From NCBI GenBank assembly GCA_022712735.1, contig JAFLKA010000416.1, positions 1-8,436 of the forward strand: 8,436 nt of DNA, in the 5' to 3' direction. The position numbers were made by a program, and so were the translations under genes. Shown one piece after another: positions 1 to 7,313 of this stretch. Source of the stretch: Marinosulfonomonas sp. (GTDB lineage: Bacteria > Pseudomonadota > Alphaproteobacteria > Rhodobacterales > Rhodobacteraceae). Position 1 is the stretch's first letter. Every line of letters begins with the position of its first letter. The notes under the pieces were generated by a model. That model did no database searches. It saw nothing but the letters and a program-made list of their open reading frames with translations, and was not told where the DNA came from.

Positions 1-839
<839 letters not shown>

Positions 840-844
<5 letters not shown>

Positions 845-1220
845 TGGTTTCAACACAGTGGCGCCGGAACGCCTTTTTCAGCATATCAAGTTCGCTGCGC
901 AGCAGGTCCATTTCCACACGAATGTCGTCGCTTAATGGCTCGCCCGCAAGGATGGTGAAACTGTTCAATCGCCCGCCAGTGCGTAGATCGGTGATCAAAA
1001 AGGTCTGCACACCGTCCGACAGCGCCGTCATCGGGACAGGCACGCGCACAGCCCAGAACCCCTGTGCCTCGTCCTCGGTGACAGAAATATCCGCGATCAC
1101 TTTGCCCAGATGGGTCACTTCGATTTCCGGCTGATAATTCCCGTCCGTGTCCGACACTGTCAGAACACCTTCCCAAACGCCCTCAATCAGGCGGGTTGCG
1201 GTTAATGTTAGATCGCTCAT
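840..1220 (-). CDS. Conserved hypothetical protein with C-terminal helical segment
   Basis: A 126-residue protein with no recognised enzymatic motif, signal peptide or membrane segment, so probably cytosolic. Residues 1-95 alternate short hydrophobic and polar stretches typical of beta strands (LIEGVWEGVLTV, FWAVRVPVPM, VQTFLITDLR). Residues 97-123 form an acidic-then-basic amphipathic helix containing LLRSELDMLKKAFRRHCVE. From memory, similar endings occur in other Roseobacter hypothetical proteins; this is unchecked. Its ATG lies 27 bases after the stop of the DUF6478-like gene, with only a weak purine-rich site (GAGAG) upstream, so the two are probably co-transcribed. It ends in a TGA lying inside a tandem CGTCACA repeat. 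Function unknown. Confidence 0.75.
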
Positions 1221-1247
1221 AATATTTCTCTCATACAGCTCTGCCCG

Positions 1248-2021
1248 CTACAATTCAGCGCGGGGTCGACGACTAAAGGTGATGTCACGCAAGATAATCT
1301 GGTTCATCTGCGGGCCTTCAAAAATCAGGTCAATCCAGATCCGCTCGGCCCGCTTTTCATTCAGTTTGGTGTATGCCAGATCGAATTCCACCATCACATC
1401 GCCTTCGTGCAATGGCAATTCACGCACCAGTTGTTCGGTGTTGGGGCCGTGTTTGACGTTCATCCGGGCGAAAATTTCCAGCGGCTTTTCCATTTCGACA
1501 ATGGCATCCATCCGCAGCAGATGCTTTTTCTTTAGCCCATGCACCGCATCATCCGGCAAATCCAGAACGATCGACAAAAAGCTGCCGTCAAATTTGAAAA
1601 CATCCATTTGCAGACCAAACGGTGCCAGATCCTCTTCTCTGGTATTGCGAATTTGGCGCAGGGTCAGTTCACTGATTTTGCAATCATGAAAAACGGTCGC
1701 CTCTTTGCCTAGCTTTGCTTTGTTTTGTGCCGCCGACATACCGCGCGGCGTGATCGGTCCGCGCCAGATTTCAGGACGATAGGCCCAATCCGAATTTAGC
1801 GGCTGCTGGATTGCGTCCGATCCGATTTGCGGCAGCATTAGACGGCTGTCTGCAACATGGATCACCTCTTGCAACGGGCGCATCATCGTGCGGGCACGCC
1901 CGCGCGTTATGCGGAGCGTCTCAAGGTCCATACCCTTGACCGCCTTGGCCAGACGCCCCCACCGCCGCAAGGCCCGTCGCTGGGATATCTTCTCGATAAA
2001 GGTGTTTATCCGGTTAGCCAT
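1248..2021 (-). CDS. DUF6478-like conserved Rhodobacterales protein
   Basis: A 257-residue protein I associate with the DUF6478 family of Rhodobacterales; the assignment is from memory of the pattern and its function is unknown. The N-terminus (1-50) is basic and helical (RRALRRWGRLAKAV, RITRGRARTMMR), and a central part has EIWRGPITPRG (84-94) and FHDCKISELTLRQ (111-123). The C-terminal half (130-250) looks beta-rich, with DVFKFDGSFLSIVLDLP (140-156) and paired strands ending in RDITFSRRPR. No signal peptide or membrane helix is visible. It starts at the first ATG in frame; the ribosome site is poor. It has a 108-base upstream gap and is followed after 27 bases by the 126-residue hypothetical, suggesting a two-gene unit. 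Confidence 0.8.
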   Translation of the reverse strand: MANRINTFIEKISQRRALRRWGRLAKAVKGMDLETLRITRGRARTMMRPLQEVIHVADSRLMLPQIGSDAIQQPLNSDWAYRPEIWRGPITPRGMSAAQNKAKLGKEATVFHDCKISELTLRQIRNTREEDLAPFGLQMDVFKFDGSFLSIVLDLPDDAVHGLKKKHLLRMDAIVEMEKPLEIFARMNVKHGPNTEQLVRELPLHEGDVMVEFDLAYTKLNEKRAERIWIDLIFEGPQMNQIILRDITFSRRPRAEL

Positions 2022-2129
2022 ATCTGTGCCACATCTGCGTTCTATGTTTTATGTCTTAGTGTTATCGTATATCGGGTCTTTGTTAAACAACCGCTTTAGA
2101 AAACGGATGCCAAGTGTGTTATCTACAGT
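2022..2129 (-). promoter_or_regulatory. Intergenic region before the DUF6478-like gene
   Basis: This 108-base gap is distinctly A+T-richer than its surroundings and separates the ilvD-lipoprotein unit from the DUF6478 gene. On the minus strand TTGTTT (2085-2090) is followed after 18 bases by GATAAC (2061-2066), a poor but possible sigma-70 pair. A promoter is expected here from position and composition; the exact boxes are uncertain. Confidence 0.3.
2085..2106 (-). terminator. Possible weak intrinsic terminator after the lipoprotein gene
   Basis: On the minus strand, 24 bases beyond the lipoprotein stop, CCGTTT and AAAGCGG can form a short stem with one bulged G and a TCT loop, followed directly by TTGTTT. 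The stem is short and the T-tract interrupted, so termination would be partial at best. The T-tract side also contains the small near-palindrome TTGTTAAACAA (2080-2090, plus strand). Confidence 0.3.
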
Positions 2130-2786
2130 CTACCTGACGGCCACCGCATTTTCCCTTTTAATCCGGTTCGCAAATTCGCCCAATGTTTCAAACCCTTCCG
2201 CGGTTGAAATCGGCTGATCCTCCAGCCAGACAACCGATACCGAAACGATCCGCCCCTTTACGTTGAACAGCCCCCGCCAGTATTCGTCGCCCGCCCCCGC
2301 CAGCGTGCCTGTGCTGCTGTCGCGCGCATGGATATAAAACACACCGTCTTTGCCGAGCGTTTCGATCACCTCGACCGTTTTGGCCTTGCCGTCACGGCTT
2401 AGGGCGGCGCGTCCAGCCTCGGATTTGAAAAATCTGGCCAAGGAGGTCATTGATGATGCGATCGGGGCGCTTTCGGTTTTGCGCGATACTGTCGCCATCA
2501 GGATTGCCGGAATATCCGGATTTGGGCGGTGCGACGCGTTTGAAATTGCGGCGCAGCTTCCCAACAGCACAAAGGCGCTGTTGGCTGAATCCTTTGTTTC
2601 TGTCGGATCAACGCAAAATCCGTGCGGCCCTGCAATCACCACATCCTTGCCGGAAACCCGCACCTTTTCGGGGGCGGGGGCGACAGTAGCTGTGGTTGAC
2701 GGTGCCTTGGCGCTGCGTTGTATTATATCGTCACATGCGCCCAATACCATCAAGGCAACCAGTCCGGTCTTAAGGTACAATGTCAC
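2130..2786 (-). CDS. Putative lipoprotein translationally coupled to ilvD
   Basis: A 218-residue predicted lipoprotein. I chose the GTG at 2784-2786, two bases after the ilvD stop, because it gives a complete lipoprotein signal: Lys6 in the n-region, a hydrophobic core (GLVALMVLG) and the lipobox L-G-A-C ending at Cys18. Any longer frame would overlap ilvD. Residues 26-42 are an Ala/Pro/Thr-rich linker. The folded part has HGFCVDP (55-61) and AFVLLGSCAA (71-80), whose Cys58 and Cys78 could form a disulfide, then WRGLFNVKGRIVSVSVVWLED (170-190). From memory, the GFCVDP and LLGSCAA pattern recurs beside ilvD in other Rhodobacteraceae. Asp19 and Asp20 follow the lipid-bearing Cys. There is only a weak ribosome site inside the ilvD end, so translation probably depends on ilvD. 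Function unknown. Confidence 0.8.
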   Translation of the reverse strand: MTLYLKTGLVALMVLGACDDIIQRSAKAPSTTATVAPAPEKVRVSGKDVVIAGPHGFCVDPTETKDSANSAFVLLGSCAAISNASHRPNPDIPAILMATVSRKTESAPIASSMTSLARFFKSEAGRAALSRDGKAKTVEVIETLGKDGVFYIHARDSSTGTLAGAGDEYWRGLFNVKGRIVSVSVVWLEDQPISTAEGFETLGEFANRIKRENAVAVR

Positions 2787-2788
2787 AA

Positions 2789-4522
2789 TTACAGGTCCAT
2801 ATAGATGTGGCGTTCCACCTTGGCACCCGGATGGGTCACGGCACCAAGTTTTGCACCACCTACCTGCTGGGCATATTTCCACAACGCCCCTGACGCATAG
2901 ATCGTTTCGCGCGGACCTTTCCATGCCTCGCGGCGCTTGACCATTTCAGCGTCCGACACATCGATCGACAGCTCGCCCTTGATCGCATCAAGGGTTATGA
3001 TGTCGCCATCCTTGATCAAAGCAATCGGACCACCATGTGCTGCCTCTGGCCCAACGTGGCCGACGCAAAATCCGCGGGTCGCACCCGAGAACCGACCGTC
3101 GGTGATCAACGCCACCTTTTTGCCCATACCTTGACCCGAAAGCGCCGCCGTGGTCGCCAGCATTTCGCGCATCCCCGGCCCACCGGATGGGCCCTCGTTG
3201 CGGATCACCAGAACCTCGCCCTCTTTATACGCGCGCTTTTGCACCGCCTCGAACGCGTCTTCCTCGCATTCAAACACCCGCGCCGGTCCGCTGAAAACCT
3301 GCTCCTCGGCCGTCATGCCCGCGACTTTCACAATCGCGCCATCCGGTGCCACGTTGCCGATCAACCCAACCACACCGCCGGTTTTCGACAGCGGAGTCGC
3401 CACGGGGTAAATCACCTTGCCGTCCGCCTCGCGGGTGACGATGTCGATCTCCTCGCCCATGCTGCGGCCCGTCACGGTCATGCAATCGCGATGCACCAGA
3501 CCGGCCTTGTCCAGCTCGCGCATGATCACCGGCACGCCACCGACCTCGTACAGGTCTTTGGCCACATATTGCCCACCCGGTTTCAGGTCGACAAAATACG
3601 GCGTCTCGCGGAAAATGTCACAAACATCGGCCAGATCGAAATCGATCCCCGCCTCATGCGCAATCGCGGGTAGGTGCAGCCCCGCATTGGTGCTGCCCCC
3701 CGTGCAAGCCACGATCCGCGCCGCATTGATCAGCGCCTCGCGGGTGACAATATCGCGGGCACGGATGTTCTTCTCGAGCAGGTTCATCACCGCACGACCC
3801 GACGCCTCGCCATATTGATCGCGGCTCTCGTAGGGCGCGGGGGCACCCGCCGAATTTGGCAGCGCAAGCCCGATGGCCTCGGACACACAAGCCATGGTGT
3901 TGGCGGTGAACTGACCGCCGCAAGCACCGGCAGAGGGACAAGCCACAGCCTCCAGCGCTTCCAGCTCGGCATCGGTCATTTTGCCCGCTTGGTGCTGGCC
4001 CACAGCCTCGAACACATCCTGAACGGTGACGTCTTTGCCGTTGATGCGACCCGGCAGGATTGATCCGCCGTAGATGAACACAGACGGCACATTCAGGCGC
4101 ACCATCGCCATCATCATGCCGGGCAGGGATTTGTCACAGCCCGCAAGGCCCACAATCGCATCATAGCAATGGCCGCGCATGGTCAACTCAACCGAATCCG
4201 CAATCACCTCGCGGCTGGCCAGCGACGAGCGCATGCCCTCGTGACCCATGGCGATGCCGTCGGTGACGGTGATGGTGGTGAATTCGCGCGGGGTGCCGGA
4301 GGCGGCTTTGACGCCCATCTTAACCACCTGCGCCTGACGGTTCAGGGCGATGTTACAGGGGGCGGCCTCGTTCCAGCAGGTGGCGACACCGACCAATGGC
4401 TGATGGATTTCCTCGTCCGTCAAACCCATGGCATACAGATAAGAACGATGCGGCGCCCGTTCCGGCCCCTCGGTGACATGACGGCTGGGCAGTTTGGATT
4501 TATCGAACTTGGTATTTTTCAT
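2789..4522 (-). CDS. ilvD: Dihydroxy-acid dehydratase
   Basis: IlvD dehydrates 2,3-dihydroxy-isovalerate and 2,3-dihydroxy-3-methylvalerate to the 2-keto acid precursors of valine, leucine and isoleucine, in the cytosol. The 577-residue protein carries the family's Fe-S ligand motifs: CWNEAAPCN (Cys56 of the PCN), GCDKSLPG (Cys129, with Lys131 the site carbamylated in homologues) and [16 protein letters not shown] (Cys201). Mg-binding Asp88 sits in TVTDGIAMG, and the catalytic-type Ser479 in GRFSGATRG. Spacing fits the [2Fe-2S] class, although sequence alone does not prove cluster type. The ATG at 4520-4522 is chosen because AGGGGG lies five bases upstream and [20 protein letters not shown] is a typical start; a longer frame from 4609 has no ribosome site. 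A lipoprotein gene follows two bases after the stop. The A+T-rich gap upstream holds a TATAAT box, so it probably has its own promoter. Confidence 0.98.
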   Translation of the reverse strand: MKNTKFDKSKLPSRHVTEGPERAPHRSYLYAMGLTDEEIHQPLVGVATCWNEAAPCNIALNRQAQVVKMGVKAASGTPREFTTITVTDGIAMGHEGMRSSLASREVIADSVELTMRGHCYDAIVGLAGCDKSLPGMMMAMVRLNVPSVFIYGGSILPGRINGKDVTVQDVFEAVGQHQAGKMTDAELEALEAVACPSAGACGGQFTANTMACVSEAIGLALPNSAGAPAPYESRDQYGEASGRAVMNLLEKNIRARDIVTREALINAARIVACTGGSTNAGLHLPAIAHEAGIDFDLADVCDIFRETPYFVDLKPGGQYVAKDLYEVGGVPVIMRELDKAGLVHRDCMTVTGRSMGEEIDIVTREADGKVIYPVATPLSKTGGVVGLIGNVAPDGAIVKVAGMTAEEQVFSGPARVFECEEDAFEAVQKRAYKEGEVLVIRNEGPSGGPGMREMLATTAALSGQGMGKKVALITDGRFSGATRGFCVGHVGPEAAHGGPIALIKDGDIITLDAIKGELSIDVSDAEMVKRREAWKGPRETIYASGALWKYAQQVGGAKLGAVTHPGAKVERHIYMDL

Positions 4523-4527
4523 GATGA

Positions 4528-4533
4528 CCCCCT
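4528..4533 (-). promoter_or_regulatory. ilvD ribosome binding site
   Basis: AGGGGG on the minus strand, five bases before the ATG at 4522. It decides the 577-residue start over in-frame upstream codons. GGGGGU of this site could pair with GCCCCC 30 bases upstream in the leader (4563-4568), which would hide it. Confidence 0.65.
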
Positions 4534-4562
4534 GAATTATGCTTGGGATTTGAATAGGCGAT

Positions 4563-4593
4563 GGGGGCGGGTTCATCAAGTGGGGATGAGGGG
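4563..4593 (+). other. Four G-runs in the ilvD leader (possible G-quadruplex, template strand)
   Basis: The plus strand has GGGGG (4563-4567), GGG (4569-4571), GGGG (4582-4585) and GGGG (4590-4593), with loops of 1, 10 and 4 bases. The middle loop exceeds the usual 7-base rule, so folding is plausible but not assured. The strand is the template for ilvD, between its likely promoter and start codon. The transcript itself is C-rich here. Confidence 0.4.
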
Positions 4594-4613
4594 AGTATAG
4601 ATGGTCCAACGTG

Positions 4614-4619
4614 ATTATA
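4614..4619 (-). promoter_or_regulatory. Candidate -10 box of the ilvD promoter
   Basis: A perfect TATAAT on the minus strand in the gap between the membrane-protein gene and ilvD. Transcription would start near 4607, giving a leader of about 85 bases. There is no good -35 match 16-18 bases upstream, so the box may depend on an activator or be chance in an A+T-rich gap. Confidence 0.4.
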
Positions 4620-4652
4620 GTGAGTATTCAAAAAACGGCCTTATGCTAACAA

Positions 4653-5084
4653 TTACTCTACCCTCACACGATACCAAGCATAAACAGTGAACCCCACTAT
4701 GACAATCAATGCAAAGTAGGGATCAATGAAAGACAGGCCGATTCCGTCTGGTACATGTTCGCGGCCCAGCCGCGTAATGAAATTATCACCTCGCAGAACA
4801 ATACCCCATGCAGCAAAGCCGCCAAGGAGCACGGTAGCATCTACGGCTGTAGAAATGACCTCTGCGATTTTAGGGTTATCGTAATTATTGAGCAAACTAT
4901 GTGCAGTTTTTGATATGAGAAAACAGAGCTTTATATGTAGCCAAGCCGCAATGCAAAAAACTAGAAATACGGCCCCAATTCGCCAATCCTGCCACCCAAT
5001 AAAAACTGTGGTGAATAATACTAGGCCAAGAGGAAGCCATTTCATGATAGCAAGATTTTCGATCCATTTGATTAACTCAATCAT
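4653..5084 (-). CDS. Small 4-TM membrane protein of unknown function, low G+C
   Basis: A 143-residue predicted inner-membrane protein with four hydrophobic segments at about residues 16-31, 35-57, 77-98 and 121-138; the longest polar loops are 58-76 (SKTAHSLLNNYDNPK) and 99-120 (RGDNFITRLGREHVPDG). I do not recognise the family. The ATG at 5082-5084 is preceded by GAGGGGGGAA eight bases or so upstream, better than the longer frame reaching into the preceding gene. Base composition is unusual: a hand count over 4681-5080 gives about 43-44% G+C, against about 63% in a sampled line of ilvD, and A-rich codons are common. It starts 13 bases after the ParB-N gene stop, so the two look like one transcription unit. 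The composition suggests recent acquisition. Confidence 0.75.
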   Translation of the reverse strand: MIELIKWIENLAIMKWLPLGLVLFTTVFIGWQDWRIGAVFLVFCIAAWLHIKLCFLISKTAHSLLNNYDNPKIAEVISTAVDATVLLGGFAAWGIVLRGDNFITRLGREHVPDGIGLSFIDPYFALIVIVGFTVYAWYRVRVE

Positions 5085-5097
5085 CAGTGTTCCCCCC

Positions 5098-5346
5098 TCA
5101 ATGCAACGCCGCCCGCACAAGAAACCCGTCCACCGTTTCCTCGCCCAGCGCCTTTAGCGCCTCCAGACGGTGCAACCCTTCGATCAGCACATAGCCATCC
5201 TTGCTTTTGCGCAGACGGATCGGCGTGGTCTGGCCCTCTTCCAGAATGCTTTCGGCGATTTCCTGCACCTTGGTGTCATCCAGCGTTTTGGCGCGCTTTA
5301 CCGGCACACGGACCATGGCAATCGGGAAGGTTTCTTTTATGAGCAT
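5098..5346 (-). CDS. Lone ParB N-terminal (ParB/Srx-fold) domain protein
   Basis: An 82-residue protein that is essentially one ParB-N domain. Residues 6-20 (TFPIAMVRVPVKRAK) form the entry strand, 24-38 a helix (DTKVQEIAESILEEG), then QTTPIRLR (39-46), and YVLIEGLHRLEALKALG (52-68) holds the G-x-H-R-x-E-A signature that binds nucleotide or phosphate in this fold. It lacks the helix-turn-helix and dimerisation domains of chromosome-partitioning ParB, and no ParA is nearby. It has no cysteine at all, so sulfiredoxin activity (which needs GCHR) is excluded. The ATG at 5344-5346 is chosen because AAAGGAG lies seven bases upstream; the upstream ATG at 5365-5367 has none. The membrane-protein gene follows after 13 bases. 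Likely a small regulator or nucleotide-binding protein; role unknown. Confidence 0.8.
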   Translation of the reverse strand: MLIKETFPIAMVRVPVKRAKTLDDTKVQEIAESILEEGQTTPIRLRKSKDGYVLIEGLHRLEALKALGEETVDGFLVRAALH

Positions 5347-5353
5347 GTCGGGA

Positions 5354-5360
5354 CTCCTTT
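5354..5360 (-). promoter_or_regulatory. Ribosome binding site fixing the ParB-N protein start
   Basis: AAAGGAG on the minus strand, seven bases before the ATG at 5346; close to the ideal anti-16S match, and the reason for preferring the 82-residue product over longer frames reaching 5367 or 5430. Confidence 0.75.
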
Positions 5361-5364
5361 GGGT

Positions 5365-5393
5365 CATAATTACCAGATTTCCTACTTGCACAA
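5365..5393 (-). promoter_or_regulatory. Weak candidate promoter for the ParB-N/membrane protein unit
   Basis: Minus-strand TTGTGC (5388-5393) and AATTAT (5366-5371) lie 16 bases apart, matching the sigma-70 consensus at 3 of 6 and 4 of 6 positions. The location in the 74-base divergent gap makes a promoter likely; these boxes are only a guess. Confidence 0.25.
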
Positions 5394-5398
5394 CCCCT

Positions 5399-5414
5399 AA
5401 CATTGCTGAATGTT
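5399..5414. repeat. Perfect 6-bp inverted repeat in the divergent gap
   Basis: AACATT (5399-5404), GCTG, AATGTT (5409-5414): a perfect two-armed repeat with a four-base centre, ending six bases before the CPBP start codon. It could be an operator shared by the divergent genes or an RNA hairpin over the place where a ribosome site would be. No Shine-Dalgarno-like sequence is seen for the CPBP gene. Confidence 0.5.
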
Positions 5415-5420
5415 CCCCCC

Positions 5421-6302
5421 ATGCGCACACCCGAATTTGAAGCCTACATCGCCCCCGCCCGCCTGTATCCGCAAATCTGGCGGCTGATCCTTGGCATTGC
5501 GTTGATCCTGTTCGTCTATCTGGGGTTCATGGCGCTGGTGTTCTGGGGCGGGTTTGCCTATGCGACCCCGTTCAAATTCCTCAGCTGGGCCAATGCGGTG
5601 ATGACCACGCAGGGGGCAGTGCCGACCCTGATCATGCTGTTCACATTCATCGGCATGGCGCTGGGGCCAATTATCGCCGCGCCTGCCTGCCACATGCGCG
5701 GGCCGGGCACGTTGTTCGGGCCGTTATCTACCACGATGCGCGGGTTCCTCACGGCAGTCATAATCGTCCTGCTGGTTTATGCGGTTTATAGCGCCGTCAC
5801 ATTTTATATTGAGCCACCCCTGCCCAACCTGCCCCTGAACGAATGGCTGAAATACCTGCCCTATGCCCTGCCGCTGATCCTGATCCAGACCAGCGCCGAG
5901 GAGTTGATCTTTCGCGGCTACCTACAACAACAGCTCGCCGCGCGTTTCAATTCGCGCCTGATCTGGATGGTGCTGCCATCCCTGCTGTTTGCCTCGCTGC
6001 ATTACGACACATCGCTGGATGGTAACCTGTGGCTGGTGCTGGTCGTGACCTTTACCATCGCCATGATAGCGGCGGACCTGACCGAAAAAACCGGTAGCCT
6101 CGGGGCGGCCATCGGGCTGCATTTCACCAACAACATCTTTGCAATGCTGATCATATCAGTGCAGGACACGATCACCGGATTGGCGCTGTTTGTCACCCCG
6201 TACAGTAAATCCGATACATCTACCCTGCCGCTTGAATTGGGTATAAACCTGATCCTGCTGCTGGTGGTTTGGCGAATTTTGCGCATAGCGCTTGACCTTT
6301 GA
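5421..6302 (+). CDS. CPBP family intramembrane glutamic endopeptidase
   Basis: A 293-residue multi-pass inner-membrane protein of the CPBP (Abi/CAAX-protease-like) family. The three motifs are present: EELIFRG (Glu160, Glu161, Arg165), FASLH (His194) and HFTNN (His234, Asn238), so the active site looks intact. Hydrophobic segments lie near residues 22-45, 66-88, 108-128, 145-157, 181-193, 203-219, 226-246 and 272-289. Bacterial members have been linked to peptide maturation, bacteriocin immunity and stress responses; substrate here unknown. The ATG at 5421 is chosen because MRTPEFEAYIAPAR fits the N-terminus I expect for Roseobacter members; a TTG at 5403 is the alternative. Neither has a ribosome site, so the message may be leaderless. 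It ends just before the accD promoter. Confidence 0.9.
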   Translation: MRTPEFEAYIAPARLYPQIWRLILGIALILFVYLGFMALVFWGGFAYATPFKFLSWANAVMTTQGAVPTLIMLFTFIGMALGPIIAAPACHMRGPGTLFGPLSTTMRGFLTAVIIVLLVYAVYSAVTFYIEPPLPNLPLNEWLKYLPYALPLILIQTSAEELIFRGYLQQQLAARFNSRLIWMVLPSLLFASLHYDTSLDGNLWLVLVVTFTIAMIAADLTEKTGSLGAAIGLHFTNNIFAMLIISVQDTITGLALFVTPYSKSDTSTLPLELGINLILLLVVWRILRIALDL

Positions 6303-6308
6303 TTGCAA

Positions 6309-6318
6309 TTTGATCAAA
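6309..6318. repeat. Perfect 10-bp palindrome over the accD -35 box
   Basis: TTTGATCAAA is a perfect palindrome and contains the -35 hexamer TTGATC of the accD promoter. A repressor or activator site is possible; being short and A+T-rich, it may also be chance. Confidence 0.4.
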
Positions 6319-6338
6319 CGCAGCTTATCTCGGATAAT
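6310..6338 (+). promoter_or_regulatory. Sigma-70-type promoter of accD-folC
   Basis: TTGATC (6310-6315) and GATAAT (6333-6338) are separated by exactly 17 bases, matching the consensus at 4 of 6 and 5 of 6 positions. Transcription would begin near 6345, about 20 bases before the accD ATG, leaving room for the ribosome site AAGGTG (6352-6357). It is the best promoter in the window and makes accD-folC independent of the CPBP gene. Confidence 0.65.
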
Positions 6339-6365
6339 AACAAAAACGCTTAAGGTGCTTGCCCG

Positions 6366-7313
6366 ATGAACTGGATTTCCAACTACGTCCGCCCCACGAT
6401 CAATTCGCTGTTTTCACGGCGCGAAACGCCGGACAACCTGTGGACCAAATGCCCTGAGTGTAACACCATGCTGTTTCACCGTGAATTGGTTGAACACATG
6501 AACGTGTGTAACGAATGTGGCCACCACATGCGGATCACCCCGCGCGAAAGGTTCGCGTCCCTGTTTGACGGTGGCATTTTCGCTGAAATCGACGTGCCCG
6601 AAGTGGCGCTGGACCCTCTGACATTCAAGGACCAGAAAAAATACCCCGAACGGATCAAAATCGCCCAGAGAAATACCGGCGAAAAAGATGCTATTCTGGT
6701 GGCTGAGGGCGAAATTGGTCGCACGCCCATCGTCGCCGCCGCACAGGATTTTTCCTTTATGGGCGGATCGATGGGGATGTATGTCGGCAACGCCATCATT
6801 GCCGCCGCCCAGCGCGCAGTGAAACTGAAACGCCCGTTTGTGCTGTTTTCCGCCGCCGGTGGCGCGCGGATGCAGGAAGGTATCCTGTCGTTGATGCAAA
6901 TGCCCCGCACCACGGTGGCCGTGCAAATGCTAAAAGAGGCGGGCCTGCCCTATATCGTCGTGCTGACCCACCCGACAACCGGCGGCGTCACCGCGTCCTA
7001 TGCCATGTTGGGCGACGTTCAAATTGCCGAACCCAACGCGCTGATCGCCTTTGCCGGCACCCGGGTGATTGAACAAACCATCGGTGAAAAACTGCCCGAA
7101 GGGTTCCAGCGTTCCGAATATCTGCTGGACCACGGCATGCTGGACCGTGTGACCCATCGCAAGGATATCAGAGGCGAGCTGATCACCATTATCCGCATGT
7201 TGATGGGCCTGACGCCACCAGTGATGGGCGATTTACCCCCACCTGATAAGGCATCAGCGAAAAAGGCTGACAAGCCTGACGAGCAGGCGGACAAAAAAGC
7301 AGCGGCAAAGTGA
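6366..7313 (+). CDS. accD: Acetyl-CoA carboxylase carboxyltransferase subunit beta
   Basis: AccD with AccA forms the carboxyltransferase that moves carboxyl from biotin (on AccB) to acetyl-CoA, giving malonyl-CoA, the first committed step of fatty acid synthesis. The 315-residue protein starts with the typical zinc ribbon: Cys29-x2-Cys32 and Cys48-x2-Cys51. The crotonase-type carboxyltransferase core follows, with [18 protein letters not shown] (about 162-179), [18 protein letters not shown] (201-218) and [20 protein letters not shown] (232-251). It is slightly longer than the E. coli protein because of a Lys/Ala/Asp-rich tail after PPPDK (about residues 290-315). The ATG at 6366 has AAGGTG eight bases upstream, and a strong promoter lies ahead. 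Its TGA overlaps the folC start by four bases (GTGA), so the two are coupled. Confidence 0.98.
   Translation: MNWISNYVRPTINSLFSRRETPDNLWTKCPECNTMLFHRELVEHMNVCNECGHHMRITPRERFASLFDGGIFAEIDVPEVALDPLTFKDQKKYPERIKIAQRNTGEKDAILVAEGEIGRTPIVAAAQDFSFMGGSMGMYVGNAIIAAAQRAVKLKRPFVLFSAAGGARMQEGILSLMQMPRTTVAVQMLKEAGLPYIVVLTHPTTGGVTASYAMLGDVQIAEPNALIAFAGTRVIEQTIGEKLPEGFQRSEYLLDHGMLDRVTHRKDIRGELITIIRMLMGLTPPVMGDLPPPDKASAKKADKPDEQADKKAAAK

Noticed and set aside
2787..2924. Longer start for the lipoprotein gene inside ilvD
   Set aside because: It would overlap the ilvD coding end by more than 130 bases and bury the lipoprotein signal sequence; the GTG at 2786 gives a clean signal peptide and lipobox.
2350..2940. 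Plus-strand open frame (196 residues) across the lipoprotein gene and ilvD end
   Set aside because: It spans two real minus-strand genes, has no ribosome site, and its sequence is a mirror of their codons.
3035..3673. Long plus-strand open frame (212 residues) opposite ilvD
   Set aside because: It lies wholly antisense to a well-supported ilvD, is rich in His and Arg as expected of an antisense frame of high-G+C coding DNA, and shows no family motif.
4523..4609. Longer ilvD start from a TTG at 4609, or a leader peptide in this stretch
   Set aside because: The extra residues are Pro/His/Ser-rich and unlike IlvD N-termini, there is no ribosome site, and the frame runs into ilvD without a stop, so it is not an attenuation peptide.
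4630..4635. Six-T run after the membrane-protein gene as an intrinsic terminator
   Set aside because: No G+C-rich stem precedes the T-run on the minus strand; GGCCG alone has no partner at usable distance.
5098..5346. Sulfiredoxin
   Set aside because: The fold family is shared, but the sulfiredoxin catalytic cysteine of GCHR is Leu here (GLHR) and the protein has no cysteine.
5098..6302. A defence or toxin-immunity island (ParB-N, membrane protein, CPBP)
   Set aside because: CPBP beside accD-folC looks like ordinary Rhodobacteraceae context, the genes are divergent, and there is no nuclease, toxin, integrase or flanking repeat to support an island.
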